Assembly (NCBI GenBank): GCA_958510825.1
Contig: OY294047.1
Coordinates: forward strand, 36,615,747-36,679,746
From: Brachypterus glaber
Lineage: Eukaryota; Arthropoda; Insecta; Coleoptera; Kateretidae
Length of the DNA: 64,000 nt
Direction: 5' to 3'
The notes below the pieces were generated by a model, which did no database searches, was not told the origin of the DNA, and saw nothing but the letters and a program-made list of their open reading frames with translations. Shown one piece after another: positions 11,742-23,209 of the stretch (position 1 is its first letter; each line of letters begins with the position of its first letter). The position numbers were made by a program, and so were the translations under genes.

Positions 11742-12260
11742 TCACCCATTAAGATAAATGACCAAGACATTAACTGGGAAAACCATGTTAAATACTTAGG
11801 CATTACCATATCCAAAAACCTTACGTGGGATCAGCACGTCAAAAACACCCTCCAAATAGCCAACGGCCGTCTCGCCAAACTCTACCCTATAACAGGTAGA
11901 AAAAGCCCCCTTTCCATCAAAAACAAACTCCTACTCTACAATCAAACCCTAAAGCCAGTACTCCTATACGGAGCTCCAGCCTGGAATAAAATCGCCTTCA
12001 AACAAACGATCTCAGCGAAACTTCAGGCCTTTCAAAACAAGGCACTCAGAATATGCCTCGATATCCCCTGGTTCATGAGGAATACCCAAATTCACAGAGA
12101 TCTCGACATGCCCCTTCTAAAAACGGAAATAATGCGTTATAGCAAGTCTTTTATACAAGACAACCTCGATCACCCAAACCCCCTCATCTCAGATTTTCTA
12201 GACTATAATCACGAAATCCCCCATACCCACAAAAAGATTAAAAATGTCCTCAACCAGTAA
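11742..12260 (+). pseudogene. 5'-truncated Jockey-clade LINE, RT C-terminal part
   Basis: An open frame from about 11742 to the stop at 12258-12260 encodes the region after the reverse transcriptase palm in Jockey elements. Visible blocks are NWENHVKYLGITISKNLTWD, LQIANGRLAKLYPITGRKSP, LLLYNQTLKPVLLYGAPAWN, LQAFQNKALRICLDIPWFMR and NTQIHRDLDMPLLKTEIMRY. The frame is uninterrupted over about 165 codons, so the copy is fairly young, but the endonuclease and catalytic RT core are missing (5' truncation, usual for LINEs). The codons are GC-richer than the flanks. A C-rich 3' UTR follows. It matches the older minus-strand relic at 9890-10300. Confidence 0.85.
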
Positions 12261-12500
12261 TGGTGCCAACCAAATCCCGACCGATGCAACTCAAGCATCA
12301 GTGAGCTAGTCACACTCCCCCCTTATCCCTCCCCTCCTCCTTCAATCCCTTCAAATTCCACTCCCCCACCCCTTTTTTTCCACCAACATGATAGATGCAA
12401 CTCCAGCAATAGTGAGCATAGACTCATTCCACCAAATCTCTAATCACACTAATTTCTATTAAGACAAATAAAATGAGCCGGTCTCTTAAATATACCAAAC
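12261..12500 (+). mobile_element. LINE 3' untranslated region
   Basis: C-rich, T-poor sequence directly after the LINE stop, with two related segments (GATGCAACTCAAGCATCAGT near 12281; GATGCAACTCCAGCAATAGT near 12393). It ends near an AT-rich run (AGACAAATAAAATGAG). The end is uncertain and no clear poly(A) is seen. Confidence 0.5.
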
Positions 12501-12850
12501 AAACTACAAACAGTTCCCATAGTCAGTTCACGGCTGGTTGGCAATCAATCCTGATTTTAATGCAAACTCGAAAAAAGGCATATTATCCTAAAAACTAGGA
12601 AAAATCTTATTATTTTATACGCTGTAAAAATTATAATGGTTAACCAATGATGACTTACAACACAAAACCAAGAGTTGGCAGATGTTCAAATCGAATTTAA
12701 TTTACTTTACGAGTACGAATGTGTTTTTAAAAGAATGACAATAAATCATAGCCAGGTGCGATTAAACAGCAATCAAATCCGCAAGATTCGTGCTGTTGTC
12801 CTAGGCGTGCAATTTTTACTCGCATAGCATTGCGGCTACCAAAAACCTAG

Positions 12851-13002
12851 TAATAGTATATTACGCACCAAGTACGCGAACCTAGTTTTCAATGTACGAG
12901 AGTGCTTATTTTTTTACAAGGCGGAGCCCAGTAAAAAAGAACAATCGAAGTGAACTGAAATACGGTTGCGCCGAGGTGCGTATACTATTTTTCCTACTAC
13001 CT
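12851..13002. repeat. Inverted-repeat element, GGTGCGTA ends
   Basis: AGTAATAGTATATTACGCAC at the left and GGTGCGTATACTATTTTTCC at the right form imperfect inverted ends about 150 bp apart. Confidence 0.5.
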
Positions 13003-13259
13003 AACATATAAACATAAAAAAATGCAAAAAAATTCTTAAAATTACTTTTATCCAATACATACAGATAATAAGACAATTACCAGACAATAATAACCCCCAC
13101 GTGGCTTTTACTTTATTGAATGGATAATTATTTATTTTACCCACTCAACTGTCACTTGTCAAATAATTTTCTTGTAAATGTCATTAAAATTTTTAATAAA
13201 AATATGTATTCCTAAGCTATTTATTGGATAAAACCTTGTATGGCACTCATGGAAAAACC

Positions 13260-13329
13260 GATATTGCCCTCTCGAAAATTAACCTGCTTGGCTGATGCCT
13301 CGCAGGTTAATTTTCGCATGGGCAATATC
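13260..13329. repeat. Strong hairpin
   Basis: GATATTGCCC plus CGAAAATTAACCTGC pairs with GCAGGTTAATTTTCG plus GGGCAATATC around a loop of about 15 bases. A MITE of this kind is likely. Confidence 0.75.
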
Positions 13330-14483
13330 TTACTTTACCCACTAGTACCATAAATAACTATTATTAATTTGACGTTTTGTGTTTGACGTTCACTTATTTT
13401 CTGACAGCAGATATGTAAAATCAGCTGACTGTCACTTTCCAACTGCTGTCATGGCAACGAGTGGAAAATAAACACTAGCTACTAACTAGGTCGTAGAAAA
13501 ACGACATGTGTGAATTACTTGGGTAAAGTCGAAAAAACGGGAATCGAGAAAAAAATATCCATATTTCGGGGTACGATAAAACACGGTCGAAGTGGTGGGA
13601 AATTTATGATAAAACTATTTCTCTGTATACAGAGATTTACTTAGTTAACTCCAAAAATGACCCCTTTGATTTTTGCAACCGGGACCCTTTGGAAACTAAA
13701 CATTTTTTTTTCATTTTTTTTCAGACACTGTGTTTTTCAACAGAGCAAACGACTGAGTGTGGCGGATCGATACCCATTGTTGGAATATTTAGGTCATTGA
13801 ATAAGAGATACTAGAGTTAGGCCGGAGAAAAGTCCAGAAATAGAGACGCCGAAAAGTTTCAGATCAGAGATAAGTAATGAATGGAATAAATCGAGAGGAA
13901 AAAGATTGTTTCAAAAATTAAGTTATATGAACGGTCCATAATGGACCAGTTGTTATAAATCATCCTCATCATTCTCGCTTATTACACGGAGACACCGAGT
14001 TCAAATCCGGTGTAGGATAGTTTTTGTCTTTAAATATAATAATTTTGTTTGTTGTGTCGGTAAAAAAAAATTCGCATTCTACTTTCCTTACACTAAATAA
14101 AGATATGTTTGTTATCTTTTTATATAAGCTTTTTTAGGTAAGCCTTATTCAGTTTTTATTAAATAATCTTAGAATGCGTATTTGTTTTCTAAGTGAAATA
14201 AATAATTCGAAATCACATAGGACCTTGTAACTGTATTGAAAATATTTGTTGATAAGCACATAGAACTTTGTAATTCTGTAAGAAAATAAAAAAGTGTTAA
14301 TCTAATCTTTAGTAATAAGAAAAAAATTGAAAAATTATAACAAAATTATAAAGCTGGTTTTCAATTTTTGGTCCATTCTCCAGATATACCCTACAAAATT
14401 CTCAAAAAGCCATTATGGTCAAATTTTAATTTTGTGAAAATTTGCCTAAAACGTTATATCCAAGGGTTTTTTAATGAGTTTCT
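13330..14483. other. Gene-free stretch with a weak B-box-like site
   Basis: No coding support. At 13995-14018, ACACCGAGTTCAAATCCGGT has a pol III B-box-like core (GTTCAAATC) in a hairpin, but no good box A at tRNA spacing. Confidence 0.4.
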
Positions 14484-14740
14484 AAATCCACCCCCGAGAG
14501 GCGGGGGTTAATTAATTTTAAGTTTGCAATATTTTCGTGAATCTCGGTACATAGGGGTTTCCGGGGTCACGAAACTAAATCTAATAATAAACGTTTTCTA
14601 ACTTCTGCCTCGGGGGTGGGGGTGATTATTTTTAAATGTTTACAGTATTATCGTGAAAATTGGCATATAGGGGTTTTTAAAGTCGCTAAAACAGAATCTT
14701 AGAATAAAAAAAAATTCTAACTACACCCCTGGGGGGTAGT
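14484..14740. repeat. Tandem repeat, period about 116 bp
   Basis: CGTGAATCTCGGTACATAGG at 14536 and CGTGAAAATTGGCATATAGG at 14652 mark two diverged units. Each has a run of C or G (CCCCCGAGAGGCGGGGG, CTCGGGGGTGGGGGTG) and a ...TCTAA...AAA stretch. A third partial unit ends at CCCCTGGGGGGTAG. Confidence 0.7.
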
Positions 14741-15783
14741 CCAAAAGAAATGAATTTCAACTACATAGAACTATGTAATCTCCTACAAATTATTGAAGAT
14801 ACATTGATAAAACGTTGTATAGGCAAAATCTAAGTTAAACCAAATCTAAAACTATTAAAATCTCTAAAATGACAAAAATATCGAATAGAACCTTGTAACT
14901 CTGACCTGACGCAGTGGCGTACTAATTTCAGGAGTGTTTTCTTTTAAAAAAATCTGCTCCTAAACTACTGCGAATATTTTTTGTTTTTGAAAAAATTAAA
15001 CTCTCACATGGAACTATACGTGTTTTTTTAATGACACTGTTTCTGAATAACCCTGTATATTTTATGTTTTTTATGACTGATAAAATATGTTGGATGTATC
15101 GAGCGATGTATTTTATACAACAAACATATAATATTAATAAAAATAATACGTTTAGTTTCACAAAGTAAAATAAATCTTAAGCAAACCTGATTTATTAAAT
15201 CGCTGTAACTGGACATACCTGAAACAAATAAAAGAAATTTATTAGTTTGTTGTATTATAACGGAGAGAAAAATAATCAAATACATAAATACATTTTTATA
15301 TAGTTTATTTATAGTACTGTTTAATTAAAAAAAAAACTAGGTATCTATACTGAGAAAAATGTAAAAAATCGCACAAAAGGCTCGACAAAGGTCTTGTGGA
15401 ACTATACCAGTCATTTAATAATACTACACAAGGTTACCTGATGTACGAGCTTCTACGGGCGGAGTGAGGCAACTTATGCCTTCTTAGTGACGTAATCGCG
15501 CGTCTTAAAATTTTTTACAGTATACCAAGCGCAAGAGTGAGATAAAATACTACCCTGCCCCTGCGCATACATCGGACCACTTTGTAGTTGATATTGAGCC
15601 ACTATTGCTAAAATACAACTTTTATTACCTCGAAAAAAAAGCTGATAAAAAAAAACGTTCCAACTACTGCTCAAATTACAATTTTTATATTTTTAACACA
15701 TAAAATATGCAATTTTTTCGAATTTCAAGATAGGTGGGGGGGGGGGAATTCAAATTTTTCTTAAAAAAATCTTAAATGCAATA
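14741..15783. other. Gene-free stretch
   Basis: Overlapping minus-strand ORFs (14928-15285, 15474-15674) show no motif. A G homopolymer lies near 15735. Confidence 0.45.
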
Positions 15784-15872
15784 CAGTGCAACCTAGATAA
15801 TCCAGACATTCGGTAAATCAGATTCTTCGATAATCCGGCCAAGCATTTGTCCGGATTATCGAGGTTGCACTG
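15784..15872. mobile_element. pogo/Tigger-like MITE
   Basis: An 89-bp palindrome with ends CAGTGCAACCTAGATAATCC and GGATTATCGAGGTTGCACTG, flanked by TA at 15782-15783 and 15873-15874. CAGTGCAACCTCGATAATCC-type ends with TA duplication are typical of pogo/Tigger elements. Confidence 0.85.
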
Positions 15873-15890
15873 TATACCATTTACTGTCAA

Positions 15891-17709
15891 TAGTGTGTGC
15901 CTCAGAACTGACGCACTTCCCTTCACGGAGTGATGATTCTAAATAAAAAAATATGAAAAAAAGTTCCTATAAACATGTGTCCAAAAACGACTCGTAAGAG
16001 AGCTACGCCCCTTCATAAGGGGTTCTAAAAATTCGATTTTTGTTTAATAACTTAGGAACCCTTTGTGTTACAGCAACAATGCTTTGCATGTAATCTTTCC
16101 TTATTAAGGTCTATTATCCAATGGCATTTGCATCTAGTTACTTTAACCAGGGACGTCCAAAATGGGAGGGTCTTATCACTTTTTTGCTCCAAACTTTTTG
16201 TTGACTTACTTTTTTGTGCGTTTAATACTAGAATAGTATTCCTCAGGTAAAAATACATAAAAAATCTATTCTTGTTGTTATGCCATAGGATCAACCATTT
16301 TCGAGAAAAATACCGTTAAAGGAAAAATTATAGATTTTGAGAACCAAAAATTAAACATTAAAATATTTAAAACCAAGATTTTAGTGATGTAGTGTATGTA
16401 ATCTATACATATAGTTCCAAAAAGTGATTCTAAGGAAATTACGGTCTCCCAAAATACACAATTTTTAAAGGGCCATGGTACGATTAAAAGCGATTTTTTG
16501 ATCTAGGAACCTTTTTTCTAAGCTTTTCATGTAGAATCACCCTGCCTTGATAAAATTTTGGTTTTTGACATTTTAGTGTTTATTTTTTGTTTCTCGAAAC
16601 GTGTAATTTTGCCTTTAATTGTATTTTTCTCGAAAACGGTTAATCCTACGGTATTGGAACAGGAGTACTTTTATAAATGTTTTTACCTAGTAAATATTAT
16701 TTTAATGATAAACCCACAACAAAGTTAATCAGAAAAAATTTAGGGGCAAAAAGGTGATAAGACCCCCCACTGAGGACGTCCCTGGTTAAAGTAACTACAT
16801 GCAAATACCATTGACTAATAGGCCTTCATAAGGAAAGGTCACATGCAAAGCCTTGTTGCTTTAATAGAAAGGGTTCCTGGGTTATTAAGTAAAAATCGAA
16901 AATCTAAGAACCCCTTTTGAAGGGGCGTAGCTCCCTTACGAGTCGTTTTCGGACATATGTTTATAGGAACTTGTTTTCATATTTTACATCGGCACTTAGT
17001 GCTACTAAGAGTGCCGATGTATTGAAATCTTCGCCGAAAAGTCAAAATCTTTTTGTTTTAGACCATTCTGAGTCGAAATCAGTAAAAAAAAATTTTGCGT
17101 CCGTCTGTCTGTCTGGGTGTAAACTCTCTAACTCAATTTCTACATGAGATATCGACTTGCGGTTTTTTGCATATTGTTTCTTATCGTATTCCGAAGAGCT
17201 GATTAGATTTTGGGGGTAAACGATTGGGGGTAAGGGGGTAAAAATAGGGTAAAACTCCTATTTTTAGTGTTTTTTGTTTATAATTAAGGCAATTATTATT
17301 GTATTTGGTTAATTTAGCACTTATATAAAAGATAATTTTAAATTGGTCAAAAAATGACAAAAACAACGTTTTCCTAAAATGCACTGTTTTCGAGATATTG
17401 GCGTTTAAAGCAGTAAAAGTTTTTTTTAGCATATCTCACATATTTATAACCCAATTTCAAAAAATTATATTTTAAATAAAATCTCTTTTTAAGCCCTATA
17501 AAAAATTTTTAATACAGTTTTTTGCTAGAATATAATGTTTTAAAGATACAGAATTTAAAATCAAACAAAACACCTAGTTTGAAATTTACAAACTAGATGG
17601 CTCTAGTGTACAATAGTGCCGATGCTTTGACAGGGTGCTTGCAACGTTTCATCTAGTTTTATTTAAAGTAACTCCGTAAAAGGAAGTGCGCCAGTTCTGA
17701 GACACCCTG
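15891..17709. mobile_element. Foldback element interrupted by a Helentron-like insertion
   Basis: The outer inverted ends GCCTCAGAACTGACGCACTT (about 15899) and AAGTGCGCCAGTTCTGAGAC (about 17685) enclose long inner arms. CTACGCCCCTTCATAAGG near 16003 and CTTTTGAAGGGGCGTAGCTC near 16914 match, as do the blocks GTTACTTTAACCAGGGACGT and ACGTCCCTGGTTAAAGTAAC. The right arm is split by the element at 16989-17656; removing it rejoins AAATAAAA...CGGAGT to match the left arm. Family relatives are at 31275-31733, 56911-57645, 61094-61666 and 62331-63370. Confidence 0.75.
16989..17656 (+). mobile_element. Helentron/Helitron-like non-autonomous element with GTCT core
   Basis: Begins TCGGCACTTAGTGC within a hairpin (CATCGGCAC/GTGCCGATG, 16987-17019). 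It holds a short GTCTGTCTGTCTG microsatellite at 17103-17117, a CTAGTTTG/CAAACTAG hairpin near 17574-17597, and ends CATCTAG followed by T. A CTRR end, a subterminal hairpin and an internal GTCT array are features of Helitron/Helentron elements such as DINE-1 (known; assignment inferred). An inverted copy lies at 39963-41435. The frames inside are shadows. Confidence 0.6.
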
Positions 17710-18336
17710 AATGCATTAAATATTTTCACGGCTTGTTTTGTGAATACGTCAGTCCGAATACCTATGAATTTTACTAATTGCATCATTTTAGTTTAATAAC
17801 GTTCATGAAATTTGATAGTTCAAAGGAATGGTCCCTTACTTTTTGTTTCGGTGAATAAACCGGAACGCAAAAAATTTGTTTTATAAACATTTACATCAAG
17901 GAAATTCAATACACACAAACAGTTTATTTAAATAAATGAAGACCGCAAGAAAAAAACTACCACACTTATTAGGATTTAGTTTAGTTTAGTTTAACAAAAT
18001 ATTAGACTATTATAAACTGACATTATTACATGTATACAACACATAATTTAGAATAAATTATTTTATCCACGACCGTGATTAATAGGCCTATTAATCACGG
18101 GTCTGTAAAAATAACTGTTTAAAATTTAAAACGACCATGGATAAAGTATAGTATTCTACTCGCGTATAATAGCTATTAATCATTCGGGTGATTAGGCCAC
18201 TCGTCTATCGGCTCGTGTCCCAAAATTCACCCTCATTGATTAATACCAATTATTATTTGCTCATTGAATAATATACTATTACTACAATGGCGAAAGCTTA
18301 AAAATGTACGATTTTCAAATTCATAATAGTTATTTA
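17710..18336. other. Gene-free stretch with a 28-bp perfect palindrome
   Basis: 18073-18100 (CCGTGATTAATAGG and its exact complement) is a perfect palindrome inside a larger inverted region. The GTCTATCGGCTCGTGTCCCA block near 18205 recurs inverted near 51340. No coding support. Confidence 0.6.
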
Positions 18337-18946
18337 TAGTCCAGTAAACGAAAAATTCCTATTTTAAATTGCAATAAATGAACGTGCTGATATTTTAAAG
18401 GGCAGTAGTGGATAGTAACAGAACACTCCTGTTAGTTTTTCACCGGGTGATTTGCTTAAGGGGCGTCCGCTATCTTGAATTTTAGGGGTGAGTACGGTTA
18501 TCGAGTTGCGCCCTCTGTAACCGTACCAAAGTACCTATGAAAATTTATAATATATGAAACTTATAGAGAATTTCAAGAGCTACACGTTGCTCATAACATT
18601 TTTACCGTCCGATGAATAATTTGGCTGAAAAATCAAAAAAAAAAAAACAATTTCACCTCCAACATAGCTATTTTTAAATTAACTCGATTATTACTAATAT
18701 ATTAAAAAAAATGATCCAAACAAAAATTGTTGAAAATTTCCTCCTTAACAAAATTGGTTACATGCATTTTTATCGTAAGATGCATATTAAGCAACTCACC
18801 CCTAAAATTCAAGATAGCGGGCACTCCTTACGCAAATCACCCCGTGAAAAACTACCAGGAGTGTTCTGTTACCATCCACTACTACCCCTTAAAATATCAG
18901 CTCGTGTACATTTATTGAAATTTAGATTTATTATTTGACTGGACTA
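18337..18946. mobile_element. Foldback element, TSD TTA (or TA)
   Basis: Ends TAGTCCAGTAAACG and TTTGACTGGACTA, with TTA on both sides. The arms run over 200 bp: GTGGATAGTAACAGAACACT near 18408 pairs with AGTGTTCTGTTACCATCCAC near 18857, and GCTATCTTGAATTTTAGGGG with CCCCTAAAATTCAAGATAGC. The plus ORFs at 18711-18938 are arm sequence. Confidence 0.8.
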
Positions 18947-19127
18947 TTAGGGTACTAGAGAGTTAAGTGATAAAAATAAAACCCAAAATGCCTCCGAAAA
19001 TAAAAAAAACGTTTGTATAATAAATATAATAATGCTTAGATTATAATAATTAGATATACCTGTTGGGGATTTCCCAATGGGGAGCCCAATATTTGTTTTA
19101 TAATAAGTCTCTTATTCTCTTTTGAAA

Positions 19128-20091
19128 CACAGAAAAAAAGGTTATCTTGGCAGAAGATAATAAATTACCTTGGATTTATATTATCTTAAATCGAGGTAAT
19201 AATCTTCATTTAAGATCATGTATCCTCGGTTTAAGATTATGTGTGACTTTGGTTTCCTTTAATTATTCTCTTGGTAGAAAAATCCTTGTGTCAAGAATTT
19301 TTTCCTTAAATGCATGACATTTAAAATAGTAACAGAGAATCAAGAGTTATTATCTTGACTCAAAGCCCCTGTTGTCTTACGGTAAAGAGTTTGCCGGCCT
19401 CACCCAACATAGATATACAGTAGACTCGCCCATTGTTATTTTTGGCTGGCAGACAATTTGCGCAGTAGTTCAAGATATGCGCGGGAGAGAAGTTAGGTTT
19501 GTTTCTTTCGCCGTCAGTTGTCTTTAAAGGTGTATCATTGTTTTTATCTGCTTTAAAATGGACGAATTTGTATCTGTTTGGGGATTTTCAAATTTACTTA
19601 AAAAATTCACGGGTAGCTTAAAAAAATTTATACCCATTTTGCAATGGCGTTGCAACAAGTTTTACTTCAAAAAGAAGTGCTTTTTCCTACGACCACCTAT
19701 GAAACCAAATTTCAAACGATTAACAGAGTAAGAAAGTATCATATTTCATAGGCGTGCGAAATAATATTATACATGTGTGGGAATTTTTTTTTAAATATTT
19801 ACCATTCTATTAACCCTGGAACCTGAATGTGGGGTCTTTATCTTACACCAGGTCTTGGTTTAAGATAATATGATCTTGAATCAAGATAATTACATACTTG
19901 ATTTAAGATAATATGATCTTAAATAAATGGTTTAAGTGGCTTTGATTTAAGGAAATGTCCTTAAATCTAGGACCTCAAATGCCAAGATCACGGCGGACTT
20001 GATCCTGTCATGGCGTTGAACATATCGAAAGCCATGGCGGCCTTGGTTCAAGATCGTTTTGATTTGATTCAAGATATCCTTTTTTTCTGTG
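19128..20091. mobile_element. CACAG-ended element with internal insertion, copy 1
   Basis: Ends CACAGAAAAAAAGGTTATCT and AAGATATCCTTTTTTTCTGT(G), flanked by AA on each side. The interior is packed with degenerate palindromic motifs of the type ATCTTGATTCAAGAT. It is the inverted homologue of 57816-58665. Compared with that copy, it carries about 355 extra bases at 19479-19834, which include a possible first exon. Confidence 0.75.
19558..19731 (+). pseudogene. Possible SAM-like first-exon fragment inside a transposon
   Basis: An ATG at 19558 opens 57 codons beginning MDEFVSVWGFSNLLKKFTGS and ending at TAA 19729-19731. The start resembles the first helices of a SAM domain (W-x-[FL]-x2-L-x3-F). 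Upstream, CGCCGTCAGTTGTC contains the arthropod initiator TCAGTT about 40 bp before the ATG. The second half runs into the CTACGACCACCTATG block shared with 59310, so coding similarity stops by about 19640. This may be a captured promoter and exon. Function not established. Confidence 0.3.
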
Positions 20092-20104
20092 AACTCCCAG
20101 AGAG

Positions 20105-20330
20105 ATCAATAAGTTTAAGTTCTTTATTGACGGGTACAAAAATATAACATAATATAAATTTAAACATACATAAAACAAATATAAATAATAATAAAAATAA
20201 CAATAGAATAGCTAGAAAAAAAATACGCTTAGAAAGTACACTACAAAAGCATGATATAATCTGACTTTTTATTGGTGGTTCTTTTCTGATACTCTTAATA
20301 TTAAGAAAAAACATATTATATAATTTGTGA
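20105..20330 (-). mobile_element. Possible LINE 3' end
   Basis: TTCTTTATTGACGGGTACAA resembles TTTATTTATTGACGGGAAAA at 57980, which is an insertion with LINE-tail character. Both would be minus-strand 3' ends. No coding part is seen. Confidence 0.35.
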
Positions 20331-20428
20331 TATTAACCAACCGTTATAATATAATGTTACTCGTATTACTATTTTAGTTGACAAACAAAATAATAACACA
20401 GGCCCACAAACAAAATTAGGTTCAATTA

Positions 20429-21885
20429 CACTGCTCTACAAAAAAAGATTTTTTTTTATTTGCCGGGGAGCTTTTGGTTGCGTCTGGCTATATTTGATGA
20501 GCTGATTTCGGAACCTTTTTCCGTTTTGAGATATAGCACACAGTGTTTTTTGATATGTAGTTAAAAAAAAATTACTTGGTTCTAATTATTTTTTTTTGTC
20601 GTGAATTGATTCTATATTAGTGGGGCTCTAAGTCAAAAAAAGCGTATTTGAAATATTTATATTTGTTTGTTTTTAATAGGCTTCTAAATTCAAAAAATTA
20701 GTTTTTTTTTTGCATTTTTTCGATATATTTTGATAAAAAGTTTATATAAATACTAAAGATACGAATCTAATTTTTATATGCAATACTAAAACAAATGTGC
20801 GGTTTATAAAAATAAAAAAAGTTTTAGATTTAATCCAGCGACGGAGATTTTAACGGGGGTTATCGAAAAAAAAACAAAAATTTTGTAATATATATATTTT
20901 TTTTTCAGAGCAACACAATAAATTAAATTTATTATGAAAAAAAAAAAAAACGAAAAATTAAAAAAAAACTTTTTCTCCTTGCTTTAAAACATAAAAATAA
21001 CATTAAATAAACATAAATATTTCAAAATATTGTTGTTCTGCTTTCAATAACTCCCCGTAAAATCTCAATTGAGATTTCTCCCGTTAGATTAGACAGGGAC
21101 AAAAGTTCTACCCAAAAAGGATATAATACATACATACACTCCCACTTCCACCCAACCAAACAAATTCTGTATTTGTTCTTTGTTGAACAAATACAATATT
21201 TACTTGGCCGGGCGAAAAGTGTAACTATATTAAAGAAATTACTGGCGCCATCTAAATTTTAGTAGAATTATCTTATTCTACAGATTCACATTAGCTATGT
21301 TCGTTCGTGCCGCTCACTGCTACACTTTCCGACCAACCAAATAAATACTGTATTTGTTGTATGAAAAACAAATACAGTATTTATTTGGTTGGCTGGAAAG
21401 TGTAGCACAAATGAGATAGAGATAGGGTAGACGTCTTTTGTTTCATAATTCTAGTTGTAGAGAGCTCCATTTAAAACTTTTTTTATTTTTACAAATCTCA
21501 CGTGTATTAGTTTTGCCTATAAAAATCAGAGCCATATCTTTAGTATTTATATAAAATGTTCATGAAAATATAGCGAAAAAACACAAAAAATTTAATTTTT
21601 TGAATTTAGAAGCCTATAAAAACCAAACGAATAAAGATATTTGAAATCAGCTTTTTTTGGCTTAGAGCCCTATTAATAGGGAACCAATCCACCGCAAGAA
21701 AAAAATTAATTGAACCTTAATTATTTTTTTTTACTACAACTAGAGCAAAAAAAACACTGTGCGTTATATCTCAAAAAAACGAGCTGATCATCGAGAAAAA
21801 CGAAAAAAGGTTCCGCAATCAGGGCATTAAATATAGCCAGATGCAACTAAAATGGTGTCGGCAAATTTTTGAGTGTTGAGCAGTG
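20429..21885. mobile_element. 1.46-kb foldback element, TSD TTA
   Basis: Ends CACTGCTCTACAAAAAAAGA and TTTGAGTGTTGAGCAGTG, with TTA at 20426-20428 and 21886-21888. Arms of about 400 bp pair through TCTGGCTATATTT/AAATATAGCCAGA, AATAGGCTTCTAAATTC/GAATTTAGAAGCCTATAAA and TTATATAAATACTAAAGATA and its inverse. The centre contains the hairpin element at 21066-21478. Non-coding. Confidence 0.85.
21066..21478 (+). mobile_element. Two-hairpin element, copy 1
   Basis: Almost identical to 61678-62095 (a few substitutions and a small indel over about 410 bp), so it moved or duplicated recently. It has two hairpins: AACAAATACAGTATTTATTT with its complement near 21339-21395, and a looser one near 21152-21212. 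The ends are roughly inverted (GAGATTTCTCCCG; GTAGAGAGCTCCAT). Superfamily unknown. Confidence 0.75.
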
Positions 21886-21898
21886 TTATTATTAACCA

Positions 21899-22060
21899 GA
21901 TTATATTTTTTATGTATTTTTGGGCGCTAAAAACAAATTCGATAATGAAAAGGCTCGCTGACGCACAAAGTACCTCGCTTCCTTCTTACGGAAAAGTGGT
22001 TTTGATCAATTTTGGTCAAAAATGGCCAAATTTTGTGTTACGTAATACTTAAACGTTCCC
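21899..22060. mobile_element. Harbinger-like MITE end plus shared flank
   Basis: The right end TTACGTAATACTTAAACGTT stops at CCC 22060. The preceding block (TATTTTTGGGCGCT, AATGAAAA) is shared with 42500-42540, so both belong to one larger element or a duplicated insertion site. Confidence 0.6.
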
Positions 22061-22261
22061 AATAAGCTTGCCCTCCCCTATCAAAAATCCTGCGACCGCC
22101 CCTGTCTAGCGTTTTACGGGACGAGGGGCGAAGGAAAAGTTGAATCGAATTTAGGCGATTACTATATATATAAACAGTATTCGGCGTAAACTCAGTTATG
22201 ACTCATCAACGTTAAAAACAAACACAGAAACATAGGCTTACGGAATAATTTTGCCGAATTA

Positions 22262-22505
22262 TGAGGGAAATTTTTATAAATCGAAACATTTGATGACTAA
22301 TTTGTTACCCACAACAATATTAACTATACATATTAACTATACATACGAATATATATCGGTATTTTTCTAAGAAAAAAACGACATTCGATTTTTATCTTTT
22401 AAGAATACGAAAATTTTTACTTTTTATTTGTCGATAACTTTTTTCCCACCTTACTCGTTTAAATAAAATCATTAAAAAAAATCAAGATAAAAAGAAATAA
22501 AAATG
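22262..22505 (+). repeat. Dispersed repeat shared with 31205-31930
   Basis: AATCGAAACATTTGATGACT, CTATACATATTAACTATACA and GACATTCGATTTTTATCTTT recur in the same order at 31211 and 31793, where a foldback splits them. This copy is uninterrupted. Confidence 0.7.
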
Positions 22506-22900
22506 TAAATATTTAAAACCTTTCCTCAACGCTAGAGTCGACGCGGCGCCTATGCGAGGACTGGAAATTCTCCGACTACTAAAACATAAAACTATGATAG
22601 ATATCATAAATAATTATTTATTTAAAAAATGTAACGTACTATTTCGCTAACGTTCGGCCCTGTCGAATGCCAGGTGGTGGGGAGCTGGCTTAGGGCATTG
22701 TGGCATTAGTTGTTGAAGGTCAGTAAGCAAAGTGGTGGTAGAGTGGTTCGTGTTTTGATTCTATTTTTGGTAAATACTTTTTTTTTAATTTAACTTATCT
22801 AAAATTTTTAACGAAAACTGGAGAAGGCTTTGCACTAAAGTTCTCAATTGGAATAGAATTTTTTTATAGGACTGACGGGGGGGGGTAAATAGTGCCTAAC

Positions 22901-22932
22901 CACGTGCAGAAAGTTTAATTTTTCTGCACGTG
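22901..22932. repeat. Perfect 12-bp-stem hairpin
   Basis: CACGTGCAGAAA, 8-base loop, TTTCTGCACGTG. It follows a run of G. Could be a tiny MITE remnant or a terminator-like fold. Confidence 0.7.
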
Positions 22933-23209
22933 ACTGCAGTTAACTAAAGGACGGAAAAGATACTTTTCGCAAGTGTTAGTAGAAACTATTTTTTTTCTAA
23001 AAGCGTCCGGAAACACGTAAAAAAAATTTAATTTCTAAAATCGGTAAGTAAATAAATAAGTTATGGGCCTCAAAATACGATAAAAGTCATGAAAACATGC
23101 ATAAATTACGCATCGTTTCATAAATCCTCTCATATTGACTCTATGGTAAATTTTATCAAAATGTTCTTTCAGGCAAACTTATTAAAGAATACTTACGCTA
23201 CAAACTCAC

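Noticed and set aside
13935..14025. tRNA-like sequence with GTTCAAATC
   Set aside because: Box A is poor, spacing is too long and the T arm does not pair as in a tRNA.
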